Shown here piece by piece: positions 32,149 through 43,597 of a DNA stretch of 64,000 nucleotides. The stretch's first letter is position 1, and each line of letters begins with the position of its first letter. The translations under genes were made by a program, and so were the position numbers. The DNA is taken from the NCBI RefSeq assembly GCF_954871325.1, contig NC_088777.1, positions 30,047,366 through 30,111,365 on the forward strand. The letters run 5' to 3'. Below the pieces are notes generated by a model. It was given only the letters and a program-made list of their open reading frames with translations, had not been told where the DNA came from and did not search any database. The stretch is from Gordionus sp. m RMFG-2023. Lineage: Eukaryota; Nematomorpha; Gordioida; Chordodea; Parachordodidae.

Positions 32149-32730
32149 GTGATGAATTACAAAATTGAAACAGCCGATCAAATTATTTATGTGAAAATAG
32201 TTAAAAAGAAGAAATTATTCATTAAAAAGGATAAAGCGGATATTTATAAGAGATGTTTTAGGTACCAGTCCTATGGACACTTCATAAAAAATTGTAGTAT
32301 TCCTGTACATATTCTACAAGGTCACGATAGGGAGGAACCTCTTAGTGAAATAGAGGAGACTCCTGGGACTAGTAGCTTATGGGAAAAAAATTATAAGATA
32401 AAGCCGGAGGATGCTTATTGTAATTATAACAAGATTAATGAGATGGAATCTCGTCAAAGACAATATGGGAATAGACCATGGCCACAGCATAATTATGATG
32501 GAAAGTTTAAAGGAGCAAATGATATACAAGTTAAGACAGTGGTAGGAACAAATTCACCTATGGAAAATAAATATAAATATTATGGAAAAATACCCAATAC
32601 AAGCCGGAATTCCATCAAAGTAGGATCAACTATAGCTAAAGTGATTAACCAAATTGAGGTGCAAAAGAGATTCAATCCTATGGATACTGAGGAAGATGAA
32701 ATGTTGAAGGAAGAAAAAGAAAACTTATAA
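32149..32730 (+). CDS. Extra 3' ORF of the LTR element, knuckle-like (fossil)
   Basis: A 193-codon open frame between the integrase tail and the 3' LTR. It starts MMNYKIETADQIIYVKIVKK, then has a knuckle-like block KRCFRYQSYGHFIKNC around residues 40-55, then a Gly/Asn/Tyr-rich linker and an acidic C-terminus (MDTEEDEMLKEEKENL). The block resembles nucleic-acid-binding knuckles of LINE ORF1 and Gag proteins, so an RNA-binding role is inferred. Its position is that of an env or accessory gene in LTR elements, but there is no signal peptide or membrane span. Family unknown. Confidence 0.5.
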   Translation: MMNYKIETADQIIYVKIVKKKKLFIKKDKADIYKRCFRYQSYGHFIKNCSIPVHILQGHDREEPLSEIEETPGTSSLWEKNYKIKPEDAYCNYNKINEMESRQRQYGNRPWPQHNYDGKFKGANDIQVKTVVGTNSPMENKYKYYGKIPNTSRNSIKVGSTIAKVINQIEVQKRFNPMDTEEDEMLKEEKENL

Positions 32731-32942
32731 ATGTAAAAAATTTAATTTCACACGTTTTTTTTTATTACCCCGTCTTGGTTTTTTTAGGGCGGTCGTGATG
32801 TATATTTTATATATATATATATAATATATTTTATATATATTTAAACTATTATTCTTAAATGATTGATAGATGTCAATTATTATAAATATATATTTAGTTA
32901 GTAATAATATTGATTTTTGTTGATATTGATTTTTATATGATA

Positions 32943-33645
32943 ATCGGCGCGGAAGGTTTAGTAATAACAAAAAAAGAAACGAATGTTTTTGTATTCATTA
33001 TTAAAATTATGACAAGATTGTTGGAATTAATAAAATTAGGAGAATATTTTATAAAAATTATAAGATTGATAAATCATTTGTTATAATTATGAAATAAAGT
33101 AGACTAAATAGCAAAAATATATTATATAATCGGAGGAATTAAATATATATATATATAATTAAATACTATTAGAGAGTTATTTTAGAGTCATATAAATTTA
33201 TAATAAAATTAGAGTTATTTTATTTATTAAATTCAAAAAAAAACTAGAAGGATTTAACAAAAAAATGTAAATATATTTAATATTGAGTTTTTAAAATTCT
33301 AGATTTGGATACACCAATTAATTATGTGATTTATTTCTAAATCAAGGAATTAAATTACAAATAATAAATAAATTTTAAAATCACGCAAAAGATATAAATC
33401 GCAAAGGGTAAAAAATTGATATTAATTATATATAAAAAAATTATTTCCTTTTCCATATAGAAATCTATGAAATAATGCAAATAAAAATAAAATGTATTGG
33501 GTAAAAAGATTAGAATTATAACAAAAAGTGATTATAATTATATATTTAAAATTTCTATAAATTAAATTTATTTTGAGATTAATTTTTATCTGGCCTACCC
33601 ATTTTATAATAAATTTTTATAGTTGGGAATGAGATCTAGGTAAAG
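32943..33645. other. AT-rich spacer
   Basis: No genes or repeats recognised. It may include flank of the LTR element whose right boundary is not exactly fixed. Confidence 0.35.
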
Positions 33646-35488
33646 CATTGGCGTACTCAGCGAGGGGGGGGGCAAATCCCCCCCCCTCCCCAAAGCCAAA
33701 AAATGCAGATGCCGGATTATATTTTTCAAATATATAATTGTTAATATTAATTTATATTTGTTAATATTTATTCCTATATATATATTTAATTACATTTATT
33801 TATCACATTCATCTACTAAGTTATTTTATCAATTAATTTCGATTTCAAGTTTTCCTTGGCGTAATTTACCTATTATTTTCAAATTTTAGTGGCGTAATAT
33901 TTATCTAAATATCTAGTCAATTAATAATTATCTCTGAAACTCCTTGTCCAGCAGGGGAAAAGAAATTGCAAGCTTGTCCAACGAGATCGAGTGTCCGCCA
34001 TCAAGCAGTAACATCTTTTATGGAGTTAGAAGAGCCGATTATTAATGCTATTACTGAAATATCACAATGGCTTGAAAAAAATATTACCTCAGAAGCAAGA
34101 AAATTATTGTATTCAACACTTATTCCAAATTTATTTTCTCATTAGAATGTATTATTTAATTATACAACTATTTTATGTAATACTTTTCAAAAACATAACA
34201 TTCACTTGATTAAGAAGATGAGAATAGCGGAGCATTTTATTATAACTCAGGAAATTAGAGCTAATGTTGATGAATTTTATATGTTATTGTTGAGTCAAAA
34301 GCAGAGCTATACGTTTTTAATATTTGTCCCCCTCGACTTACAGCAAGCAAGCTCATCGTCAAAACATTAATATAGGATCAGTAGAAGAGTATTATAAAAC
34401 AAATATCCCCTCTCCCAACCTTTTTCATATGGTGATAGAAAAAAAAAATATTTGTTAGATTTTTATCATGAAGATGTTAAAATTCTTATGATGCCTTATT
34501 AGCTGAATAACTATGATTAAAAGATTAACTATGGTTGATACAGTCCCAAAAAATGCTATGGATACTTTGCATTATTTCAAACACATTTTAGATTATACTC
34601 CCAATGTATTAAAATGGTTATATATATATTAGCAGCTCTTTAGTAAACTAATGAGAGAACATTCTCTTTTTTAAGAAGAATAACAGAGCTTTGCAGAGGT
34701 ACCATTTGCAAGACACGTCCCGGATTTTTTTTAAGAAAATTTTCCGGCCCGGCTTTTTTAAAAATAAAATTTTCAGGCCCGGCCCGAATTTTTTTAAAAT
34801 AAATTATATTTATTTTTGATTTTTATAGCTAATAATGTCGATTTCAAATATTCGGTTTTAAAATATACAGCTCGGCCCGGATATTTTTTCTAAAAAAATT
34901 TTCAGGCCCAGCCCGGTTTTTTTTTAAAATAAATTACGGACCCGGCCCGGGTATATTTAAAAAAATTAAAATACGGTCCAGCTCGGGGGCCGGGCCTGCA
35001 AGTCAGTGAAAAACATACCTATGAAATACAACATCTGAAAGTAGATTGAATGATTTGGATCTTTTGAATATTCATAGGCATTTAACGCCAAGCAAGAATA
35101 GATAATTAAAAAATTAGCAAACATACAAAATACAATTATTCCTAAGAAACTTTTTGTGTATTAATTTATATTTCCAACATTTAAATTTTTTATACTTTAT
35201 ATATTTTAAAAGCTCAAAAAATTCAAATTTCAATTTTGAGTCATTTAAGTGATTCATATCGTGGGTTATATTCACTTTATATTTTATAGTTCACATTTAT
35301 TTTATAGTTTTTCAATGCCGGTTTATATATATAATTTTTTTAATTCACATTAGTTTAAAATTGTGTATTAGAAAAGTTATTAGTCCTAATAAATTTATGC
35401 TTAGTATTTTTAATTAACAATAATATTTCTTAAAAAATTTTAATATCCCCCCCCCCCCCCCCAGACAAAATTCCTGCGTACGCGCCTG
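33646..35488 (+). mobile_element. hAT family copy C (complete ends)
   Basis: Terminal repeats CATTGGCGTACTCAG (33646-33660) and, in reverse, CAGGCGCGTACGCAG (ending 35488) are flanked by an 8-bp duplication AGGTAAAG (33638-33645 and 35489-35496). G9 and C9 tracts follow the left repeat, and a C16 tract precedes the right one. The interior parallels copy B almost base for base, including GGATCAGTAGAAGAGTATTA near 34375, the ERTFSFLRRI-type coding near 34660, the GC-rich block at 34694-35008 and the downstream LDLLNIHRHL-type coding. It is non-autonomous. Confidence 0.92.
34694..35008. repeat. GC-rich block inside hAT copy C
   Basis: Same block and position as in copies A, B and D. Left end CAGAGGTACCATTTGCAAG; right end GGGCCGGGCCTGCAAGTCAGTG. 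Confidence 0.7.
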
Positions 35489-35496
35489 AGGTAAAG

Positions 35497-36160
35497 GATC
35501 TATCTGTCTGGGCATTAAAAAAGTTATATCTTTTCTTAAAAATTTAATATCAACAAAAATTATATATTCTTAAAAATTCTAATTTTAAAACTTCAATAAA
35601 CTTTATTTTATTTATTCTAAAAAAAAATTTCTTATCTTTGAGAAATTTACCAAGTTCTTAACACTACTAAAATTATCTTAATCTTTTAAGATATAAATTT
35701 TCCAAAAGTCAAAACACAAAATTTATTATCAAATTAATCATCATAAAAAAATATTTTCAAAAGTAATAATATATAAAAAAAATTATATGTCAAAATTAAT
35801 AATAATCTGGTATATGAAAATTTTATCTTTTTATCATTATTTTTTTATATTTCTTTTTTTAACCAATCAACATTAATTGTTGATTGACATTTTTTTACAA
35901 AAACATTTTAATAATTTTTTTTTAAATTGATAGATATAAGATATTTATTTTCAATTATTTTTTATATCTTTCATATTTTTTTTTATTTTTTTTTATTATT
36001 TATATATTATAATATAAGATATAATAATTTAAATTTTCATTATAATAAATTTTAATATATTTAAAAATGTTTGAAAAATATATAATAATACTATTTAAAA
36101 AAAAGAACGGAGATGGTGTGACGCAGGGAAACAAAAATGAAAAAGGAACGTAAGCGTTGT
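35497..36160. other. AT-rich spacer
   Basis: Low-complexity A/T-rich DNA with long T and A runs; nothing recognised. Confidence 0.35.
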
Positions 36161-36451
36161 CTATGATAGCTCTTTGGCTAGAAGGCTACCATTGAAACTG
36201 ATATAATTAGCTTTGTGAATAGCTATGGATAATCGTTGACGAAGAAAAAAACCCTCTCGAGGTTCTTCTGATAGTTTGCTGATTTGTGATCCTAAGTTTT
36301 TGAAAAATGCTAAGGCGAGTTTGCCGAAGGTGCCAAGAGTGGTTGATATGATTGGGATGAAGCAATGATCGTTTATTATTTCTGTGTATTTAGAAATTTT
36401 AAGTTGTTCCTTCTGGTCAAGAATGTTGATGGCGTGGTTGGATGGGGCCAA
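36161..36451 (-). pseudogene. Non-LTR reverse transcriptase, extreme C-terminus
   Basis: Minus-strand open frame with CFIPIISTTLGTFGKLALAF, then LGSQISKL, then REGFFLRQRLSIAIHKANY. This matches the terminal block F.P...ETLG..G..A..F...LG.RI ... FL.QRLS.AIQRGN.xS of the same retroelement family as 26370-26940, but is better preserved. Earlier parts (for example RPTFGMRLFLY-like residues near 36500) are decayed. About 500 bases of higher-GC sequence (36110-36600) make up this fragment. Confidence 0.6.
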
Positions 36452-37016
36452 GGGGTCAATACAGGAATAGTCTCATACCAAAAGTTGGCCTCTCCTCCAT
36501 GGGATTTGAGAGAAAACAATTATACAATAAATAGTATAAAACTAGGACAGATATCATAAAAAATTTTCGATGAGAATGATAGGTTTAGGGAACTCGGAGA
36601 TGTTACGTATTGCCTCTAATTTCATATACACAGTCAAAACTGGATAATTGCGAAGCTTTAGGACTGGACAAATATATTTTTTCGCAATTATATGATTAAG
36701 TATAATAAGCCAATTTTGTATTATTATTAATAATTTTATTTACATATATTCTAAGCATTAAAGCTATCAAATTTGGCATCATTAATGTACACATTAAAAA
36801 AAATTCTATATGATTAAATATATATTTTCCAAATTTTTATCTAATCTGGATATTATCTTATGTTTTTTTTAAAATTATTTATATAAATGTGATAAGAGAT
36901 AAGCTAAAATACGCAAATCAATTCATATAAGAATTTCTTTCCAAAATTTACAAAGTTATTAATTTTAGAGAAATATTTAATAAATATATTGTTTGTATTA
37001 CATCTATACATTTTGT
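36452..37016. other. Decayed LINE tail and AT-rich spacer
   Basis: 36452-36640 is probably the remainder of the LINE fragment on the minus strand. The rest is AT-rich with no features. A weak inverted repeat TTGCGAA/TTCGCAA lies near 36647 and 36690. Confidence 0.35.
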
Positions 37017-37900
37017 CAGAGTTGGGCAGGTCCTCCGAAAAAAGAATATAGATACAGATTCTTTGTTAAAAAATGAATCTTAGATACCGATACTAGAATC
37101 TTTTTCAAAATATCGAAAAGATACTAGTATCTGTATCTTTTGCCTAATTAGAATATCTTAAATACAAGATACTTTTAAATTATCATTATCAATTAATAGT
37201 TTATAAATTACAGTTTTTATTATTTATTTGTGAAGAACATAACATACGCACATAATATGAATGAATATTTACAATAATTAATAAAATATTTAATGATGAG
37301 TTAATTATAATAATCAAACATTTTAATATTAGTAATAAATAGTCCATTCTTAGCATAGGAGACTAGTATTTTTAATGGGAGTTGAAATATTAATTTGCAA
37401 AATAGTATTTAAAATTAAAATAGATTCATTATTTTATAAGATAATCAAAATTTTCAAATAATTTATCATTAGATTGCCTGACCTACTTAAAATTGTGCAA
37501 AACTAAATTATCTTTCAATTGGAGCTGAATTATATTTATAAAAAATTTCCTTAATGGAAGATTTAAGCATTTATAATGTATTTTAACTTTCTTTAATATA
37601 ATTTAAAACCTCCAGTTCAATGTTATTTGTATTATTGAACTCAGAAAAAATTTGTTTCGCTAAGAAAAAACTAATCATCATTTTCTTTGTTAGATGTTAA
37701 ATCTATCGGTGTTATAGTTTGAACTTGTATATACTCTAATTCTACATTTAGGGCTTCTTTTATTAATATATTTTGAAAGTATTTGCTTTTATCATCACTC
37801 AATCCATTAAAATATAGATGTGATATTGATGTCAAAAAAGCCATTATATTCAAATCATAGGAAAATATTTTCTTAAATCTATTGCCCATGCCACCTTAGG
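37017..37900 (-). mobile_element. hAT remnant with CAGAGTTGGGCA terminus
   Basis: CAGAGTTGGGCAGGTCCTCC at 37017-37036 has the form of a hAT terminus, followed by AAAGATACTAGTATCT-like sub-terminal repeats (37040-37180). At 37671-37889 the minus strand encodes FKKIFSYDLNIMAFLTSISH, similar in position and pattern to the hAT region before the catalytic Glu (ATFLDPRFK). No second terminus was found. The element is truncated and dead. Confidence 0.5.
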
Positions 37901-37984
37901 CAGCTTTTAATAAAGGTAGCAATATTGTAAACTTGAATATTTAAGATAACCTATGCCCCTTTTAACCACACATAATTAATGGTT

Positions 37985-38460
37985 ACATGTCAATACCGCG
38001 AAAATTTTAGCGAGAAATGTATTATCGCGAATGCATTACAGCGAATTTCGATTACCGCGAAAAGATATAGCGAATGCATCATAGCGAAAACAGTATCGCG
38101 ATTGCATTATCGCAAAAAATTATCGAGAATGTATGACCGCGAATGCATTATCGCGAATTGCATGATTACGAAAACAGAATCGCGAATATTGCGTGCGAAT
38201 ACCGCGAATGTATTATAGTGAATATGATACAGCGAAAATATTTAAGCGAATGCATTAGCGCTAATATAATACCGCGAAAGTGTTATCGCGAATGTATTAT
38301 AGCGAAAGCATTATCGCGAATGCATTGCAGCAAAAGCTTTATCGCGAATGTATTACCTCGAAAGCATTATCGAGAATGCATTCTAGCGAATGAATTATCT
38401 CGAATGCATTATCTTAAATGAATTACTTCAGTTGCAATATCGAGAATGGAGTTTGATGAA
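37985..38460. repeat. Degenerate 20-22 bp minisatellite (ATTATCGCGAATGC)
   Basis: About 20 or more imperfect units of ATTAYCGCGAATGC / ATTATAGCGAAARC in alternation. The repeated GCGAA/TCGCGA words stand out in otherwise GC-poor DNA. Open frames across it are by-products of the repeat period. No regulatory role can be claimed. Confidence 0.85.
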
Positions 38461-38934
38461 AATTACAATTTTATATTTATCAGCCTTTAGACAGACTTGG
38501 TTGAACCTGGAAATTATTATTTTTGAAAATAGGGCTAAGGCTATTAATTTTTTTAACTCAAAATATATTTAAAAAATCTAAGCAATAAATAGATTTTTTA
38601 GGATAAGGGTAAAGAAATTATTTTTATATTATTTTTTGTTTAAATATGCGTTTAGTTATATTTTTCAATTAAATTTGGGACAGGAAGACCTAAAATTTAA
38701 AATAAATAAAGATTTTTGATGGAGCTTCTGCTAAAATAAATTAAATTTGCAAGGTGCTAAGGAAAGTCTTATTTAAAACTTTGAGCCAAACAGATAATTA
38801 GCCCTCGAAAATCATTTATATTTTAATTAGTGAGGGATTACTATTGTGATAAGTATTTTTTGATAATAAATTTGTATAAAGTGTTTTCTTATTGCTTAAT
38901 CAAAAGGATAAGGCCAAAGTTTATCGCAAGACAT

Positions 38935-39565
38935 AAAACAATATTCAGCATCATAAGATTGTAGAATTGAATGGCAACACATCTGAGAACTTAATTCATT
39001 TAATCTCTGATAATGAAATTGCGATTATTGTGACTCAGGAATTGGGAAAACAATATAATGATGATTTCCTATTGATTCTTGTTATTCCTGATGGGTCTTT
39101 TTTCTAGTTATGCGATTAAAAACAAAAATTTTATAAATGGATAGAGAAACATATTAAAAAGTTTTAAAAGCAAGTATAGACGGATATTATATTAATTAAA
39201 TAAGCAGAAGCAAACTTATTATCTATAATTCCACTTTCTACAGTCAAAAGCAAGGCCCTATAAAAAAAATATATTAGCAAAGTAAGATATCTTTCTTAGG
39301 AAGCATAGGTCATAAAAATCCTTATGTTATGCTGGGAATTAGAAATATTGCTTTAATCGAAAAAAATTTTTATTAAGAAGCTACCCACCCCCCAAGGTAT
39401 AATTATTTTCGAACCTATGATAATTTCGACAGAAACTGATCCAGCCAGCCCTGGTGCCTACCCTACGAATATCATACAGTATTCAAGTGATCTTTTAACT
39501 AAACTTAATTTTGATTTGATGGGTATTGTTTTATTTTTTGTTATTATTTACATTTAAAATCATTA
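38935..39565 (+). pseudogene. Decayed coding region, unknown origin
   Basis: This stretch contains protein-like open segments on the + strand with low stop density compared with its surroundings: a segment around 38950-39105 containing NLIHLISDNEIAIIVTQEL, a segment around 39290-39370 containing HKNPYVMLGIRN, and a segment around 39380-39558 ending in a hydrophobic helix (LMGIVLFFVIIYI) and a stop. I do not recognise the family. It could be a broken host gene or an old inserted gene; it is treated as a fossil. Confidence 0.4.
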
Positions 39566-39929
39566 ACTGAGTGAGTTTTATTAAATTTAAAAATCTGATT
39601 TTGCCAGAAAAACACCAATAAGTGTAGAATTTTGTGTAATTTGTTAATTTTAGAATATTCAAAAACGGCTTAGCATAAAAATAGGAGAAAAATAATTAGA
39701 CAAAAATTAGGCATAATATATCGTTACATAATAAATATATATAAAATAATTATATAATAATAATTTTAATAAATATGAATATATAATAAATAAGGCTAGG
39801 CTTATTTTTGCATAACCTTAGTGCCTACATTTTGTCTAAATAGTGCCAAGCGATCTTTCGGCTAAGCCTAATTAGGTTTAGCCAATTTTTAGGCTAATAA
39901 CGTTACTTATAAATTTCTAGCAATCTTAT

Positions 39930-40256
39930 TATAAAAACCCCTTTCTTTCACCCTTAATTTTATTTACTCAAAATACTACCCGAAATTGCGTACCTCATCA
40001 AAGACGTTCTAAAGCTATATCGAAATAGATAAAATTATAAGACGAGAACTTCTTTTTTATTTAATAAAAACATACAATAATCATTTTCGAAAATAAATTT
40101 TACCAAAAATTTAATAATCAATATATCCCCTCTTTCTATGTTATATATAAACTATATATAAAAAAAACACCACGTGATTATATGATTGACGTGTTGTAAT
40201 ATAAAAATATATATCTATAAACTATGGTTACATCTAATTATCATGAATATAGGACA
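39930..40256 (-). repeat. 3' LTR of the 40-55 kb element
   Basis: Direct repeat of the split right LTR, sharing ATAAAAACCCCTTTCTTTC at the left and ATCATGAATATAGGACA at the right (the latter GAAGATAGGACA in the other copy). In element sense it starts TGTCCTATATTC. It is preceded by a purine-rich AAAGGGTTGGCA (40257-40268, minus strand). Confidence 0.85.
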
Positions 40257-40382
40257 TGCCAACCCTTTATGGGCCTGGCACGCCTATATATATATATAAC
40301 AACAAAAACAAAAATGCATTCAAAATATATCTAAAAAAAAATATCTAATACATATTTCACAAAAAAAAATATGAGGAGAAGT

Positions 40383-40970
40383 TCATTTGCTTACCTCAGT
40401 CTCCACGAATACTTTCCTATGCTGACATGGGATTCCCTCAAAATTCATCTGTGCCCGACCTTGATGCCCCGCATGTATTAAATTCAAAATTTTGCCACGT
40501 AATTTATAAGGAATTATCGCTCTATTTGCCCTCATTACACAATCATCAACAATTGACAATTCCCTTTCAATTTTTTTAAAATTTTTACTATTATTTTCCC
40601 ACGGTTTTTCCCCCGTTAAATATAATTTTATTTGACTCAGCTCTTTATCTTTTAAAGTACTGACTTTAAGTTCTTCCCAGTTGGTAGAACCTCCTCGTAG
40701 CATATGCGAAAGCTAACACACCAATGCTTTCTCATTGTCCCGAACCTTATCCTTATTCCCTTCATCATTTCTTTCATTTAATCCTAATCGGGACAAAATA
40801 TCAGGCAAACAATTCTCTTTACCTCGACGATATCGGATCTCCACGTTAAAGCTGCCCACCAACAACAACCAACGTTTTAACCGGGGAGACATCATTAACT
40901 CCCGATTGTCCTTCCGGAATAAGTGGATTAACGGTTTGTGATCAGTAAAAATTACAAATCTTTTACCGGC
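40383..40970 (-). pseudogene. RNase H end and integrase N-terminus (fossil)
   Basis: The minus strand encodes RLKRWLLLVGSFNVEIRYRR and ENCLPDILSRL (RNase H tail), then ELSIVDDCVMRANRAIIPY and LIHAGHQGRAQM (integrase zinc-finger start). The nearest relative is the same region of the 11-18 kb element (14134-14505 and about 13930). It belongs to the 40-55 kb LTR element and is broken. Confidence 0.8.
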
Positions 40971-40974
40971 ACCA

Positions 40975-41285
40975 CTGAAAAATTTATTTATCCAATGCAG
41001 ACCTAAAATTAATCACTCTGAAATCCTTTTTTAAATAAATTATTGTTCTAATGCTAACCCAAAATTAATCACTCTGAAATCTTTTTTTATAATCAATTCT
41101 TTTATTAATAAATTAAAAATATCACTCCATAAAAAAAAAAACTAATCCATACTTTTATAATAATTTGTGGGAAAAAAAATATATATCCTATCACATGTTT
41201 TTTTACAATCCAATCAACCTTATTTAAATCGGTTGATTGGCATTTCGCGTAATAAACATATATATCCGTATATACAAATACGACA
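40975..41285 (-). repeat. LTR of a second related element (fossil, partial)
   Basis: The right edge ...ATACGACA followed by TGCCACCCCTTTATGAGCC copies the LTR/purine-tract junction of the other two minus-strand elements (…GAACA|TGTCACCCCTTTATGGG and …GGACA|TGCCAACCCTTTATGGG). This is therefore a 3' LTR of a third, related family member inserted into the 40-55 kb element. It also holds a duplicated AAAATTAATCACTCTGAAATC (about 41006 and 41064). Its matching 5' LTR was not found. Confidence 0.55.
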
Positions 41286-42113
41286 TGCCACCCCTTTATG
41301 AGCCAATGGCATGCCTACAAATTGAAAAAAATATATATCATATTTACTATATAAAATAGATAATGTTACGCAAATACGAGAATTTTTTTCTTTTACTATG
41401 CCTCTTGTTTATTAAAAAACATCCCTAGAATACTGAATATTTATGGTCCTCCAAATGTAGACTATATGGACACCATCATATAACTTGTTAGGATAGTACT
41501 ATGAATTCTCATTACATCAATAGAATACTGAATATTCATGGTCCTACAGAGGTATGCTATAGGGATATCATATACTGGTTAAGACTGTAATCTGTTAAAC
41601 AAGTTCCTCATCCTATCACATTCATAGCGTGCAATGGTTTGATCTTCATTTGTCTACATTTACGTCCTATGTATATCATCATGGATCATCAGGGGTATCA
41701 ATGGTCATTATGTGATTGTGGTTTGTTAATTTGTATATTTGAAACTAGGCAAAAAAATTCCGTGATTGGAGAAGGAATAAATTCAGTACAAGGAAAAAAT
41801 TTTTCGTGATTGGAGACGGAATAAATTCAGTACAAATTTTTTTTATATAATTTTTAAATTAAAATTTTGGGGAATTTAAAAAAATAAATAATTAAACTGG
41901 TTTTTTTTAATACAATTTTTAAATTACAAATTTGGGGAACTTTAAAAAAAAATTAAACTTTTGTTAATTAAATTTTATAAAAAAAAAATTTTAAATTACA
42001 ACCTCAACCAGGCCTCATTCTACCATCTTTCCCTTTTCATTTTATTTTAACAACAACATTTCACATTCCCTTTTATGGCCTGGCCGAGAATACATGGACC
42101 ATTATAATATAAA
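41286..42113. other. Non-coding LTR-element tail
   Basis: Sequence next to the partial LTR. It carries a loose duplication of TAGAATACTGAATATTTATG (41428 and 41520), an AATAAATTCAGTACAA pair (41765-41845) and A/T-rich DNA. No genes. Confidence 0.4.
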
Positions 42114-42124
42114 CTAGTTGATAA

Positions 42125-42142
42125 CCCGTCAAAAATGACGGG
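42125..42142 (-). terminator. Helitron 3' terminal hairpin
   Basis: Arms CCCGTCA (42125-42131) and TGACGGG (42136-42142) around an AAAA loop. On the minus strand the hairpin lies 7 bases before the terminal CTAG. In Helitrons this hairpin ends rolling-circle transposition. Confidence 0.9.
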
Positions 42143-42679
42143 GATGAGAATTTTATTTGTTCTTTTACGATAATTCTTTTTACCCCTCCCCCTCCTCCTT
42201 CAGGCCAATTCCAACCCATTAAGACTAAGAGAGAGGAATTGTCTTTATTATTCAATGATTGATGAATAATATATTTTACCTTTATTTGATGATGGATGAA
42301 TCAGACATTTTCCTTTTTATGAGATGTGATTTCGAAATTTATATTTTAAATTACAAAAATGAAACAATATCTCTTATTAGCACCCTAAAACTAACATTAT
42401 TTACCAGAGCTCCTGTTAGTCAGAATAACTGTTCACTCCCCACCGCGTGAAGGTAGGAGATGGATTTTAGGGGAGCAAAGAAATGAAAAAAAGAATGAAA
42501 ATAAGAAGGAAGAAATAGAAAAAAAGAGACAAAGATATGAATTATTAGAAAATAAAATAAATATTTATACTTCAAGAGTTGATGATTATCGGGTTACAAC
42601 ACATATGCATTTGTAGCCATATAAAAAATATAATATAATAAATTTTATAATATAGAAAATTTTACCTAAAAAGGGAGAT

Positions 42680-43545
42680 TTCAATCTCTTTTCTTTGCTC
42701 AAGGTGGTTTCGTTTTGAAGATGATGTTGTGATTTCCTTGCTCGTAGTTTGCCGTAAATAACCTGAAATAAAACGTGTAAATTGAAATTATAAAATAGAA
42801 TATACTGTTGTTGGTGAGGAAGATGGTTTAGCGATGGTGAAGAAGTTCTCTTTTTTATGCTCAATGTAGTTTCGTTTTTGAAGATGATGTTGTGATTTTC
42901 TTGCTCGTAGTTTGCTGTAAATAACCTGAAATAAAACGTGTAAATTGAAATTATAAAATAGAATATACTGTTGTTGGTGAGGAAGATGGTTTAGCGATGG
43001 TGAAGAAGTTCTCTTTTCTTTGCTCAAGGTGGTTTCGTTTTTGAAGATGATTTTGTGATTTCCTTGTTCGTAGTTTGCCGTAAATAACCTGAAATAAAAC
43101 GTGTAAATTGAAATTATAAAATAGAATATACTGTTGTTGGTGAGGAAGATGGTTTAGCGATGGTGAAGAAGTTCTCTTTTCTTTGCTCAAGGTGGTTTCG
43201 TTTTTGAAGATGATGTTGTGATTTCCTTACTCGTAGTTTGCCGTAAATAACCTGAAATAAAACGTGTAAATTGAAATTAAATAGAATATACTGTTGTTGG
43301 TGAGGAAGATGGTTTAGCGATGGTGAAGAAGTTGTTTTTTCTTTGCTCAAGGTGGTTTCGTTTTTGAAGATGATGTTGTGATTTTCTTGCTCGTAGTTTG
43401 CTGTAAATAACCTGAAATAAAACGTGTAAATTGAAATTATAAAATAGAATATACTGTTTTTGGTGAGGAAGATGGTTTAGCGATGGTGAAGAAGTTCTCT
43501 TTTCTTTGCTCAAGGTGGTTTAGTTTTTGAAGATGATGTAAAGTT
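42680..43545. repeat. 163-bp tandem array, about 5.3 units
   Basis: Units contain GTAGTTTGCCGTAAATAACC, then TAAAACGTGTAAATTGAAAT, then GAGGAAGATGGTTTAGCGAT and end in GTTTCGTTTTTGAAGATGAT. The period is 163 bp (159 in one unit that lacks four bases). It sits between the Helitron gene and its 3' hairpin. Unit-to-unit identity is high by eye, so it expanded recently. The open minus-strand frames across it just follow the repeat. Confidence 0.92.
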
Positions 43546-43597
43546 GGTGATTTGATGGTGAATAACAAAGTTGGTGACTTTTTAAATTTCTTACAAA

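Larger units (their letters stand above)
28246..32942 (+). mobile_element. Ty3/gypsy-type LTR element (fossil), young
   Basis: Direct repeats starting TGATGTATATTT lie at 28246-28384 (5' LTR, continuing after an insertion at 29025) and 32796-32942 (3' LTR). Over the shared 139 bases they differ by about one substitution, so the insertion is young. Parts seen on +: gag (about 29196-30223), protease (LFDTGAS, about 30720) and an integrase C-terminal-like tail up to 31177. An extra ORF at 32149-32730 follows, then a G-rich tract (AGGGCGGTCG) abutting the 3' LTR. The set of parts is incomplete, so the element is non-autonomous. A small LINE sits inside the 5' LTR. Confidence 0.8.

Noticed and set aside
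37979-38572. Overlapping + strand ORFs with repeated RECIIA-like words
   Set aside because: They arise from the 20-22 bp minisatellite being free of stops in several frames.
42586-43513. A series of related small proteins (MSKEKRTSSPSLNHL...) on the minus strand
   Set aside because: They are the same 163-bp tandem unit read in one frame; there is no start context or independent evidence of coding.
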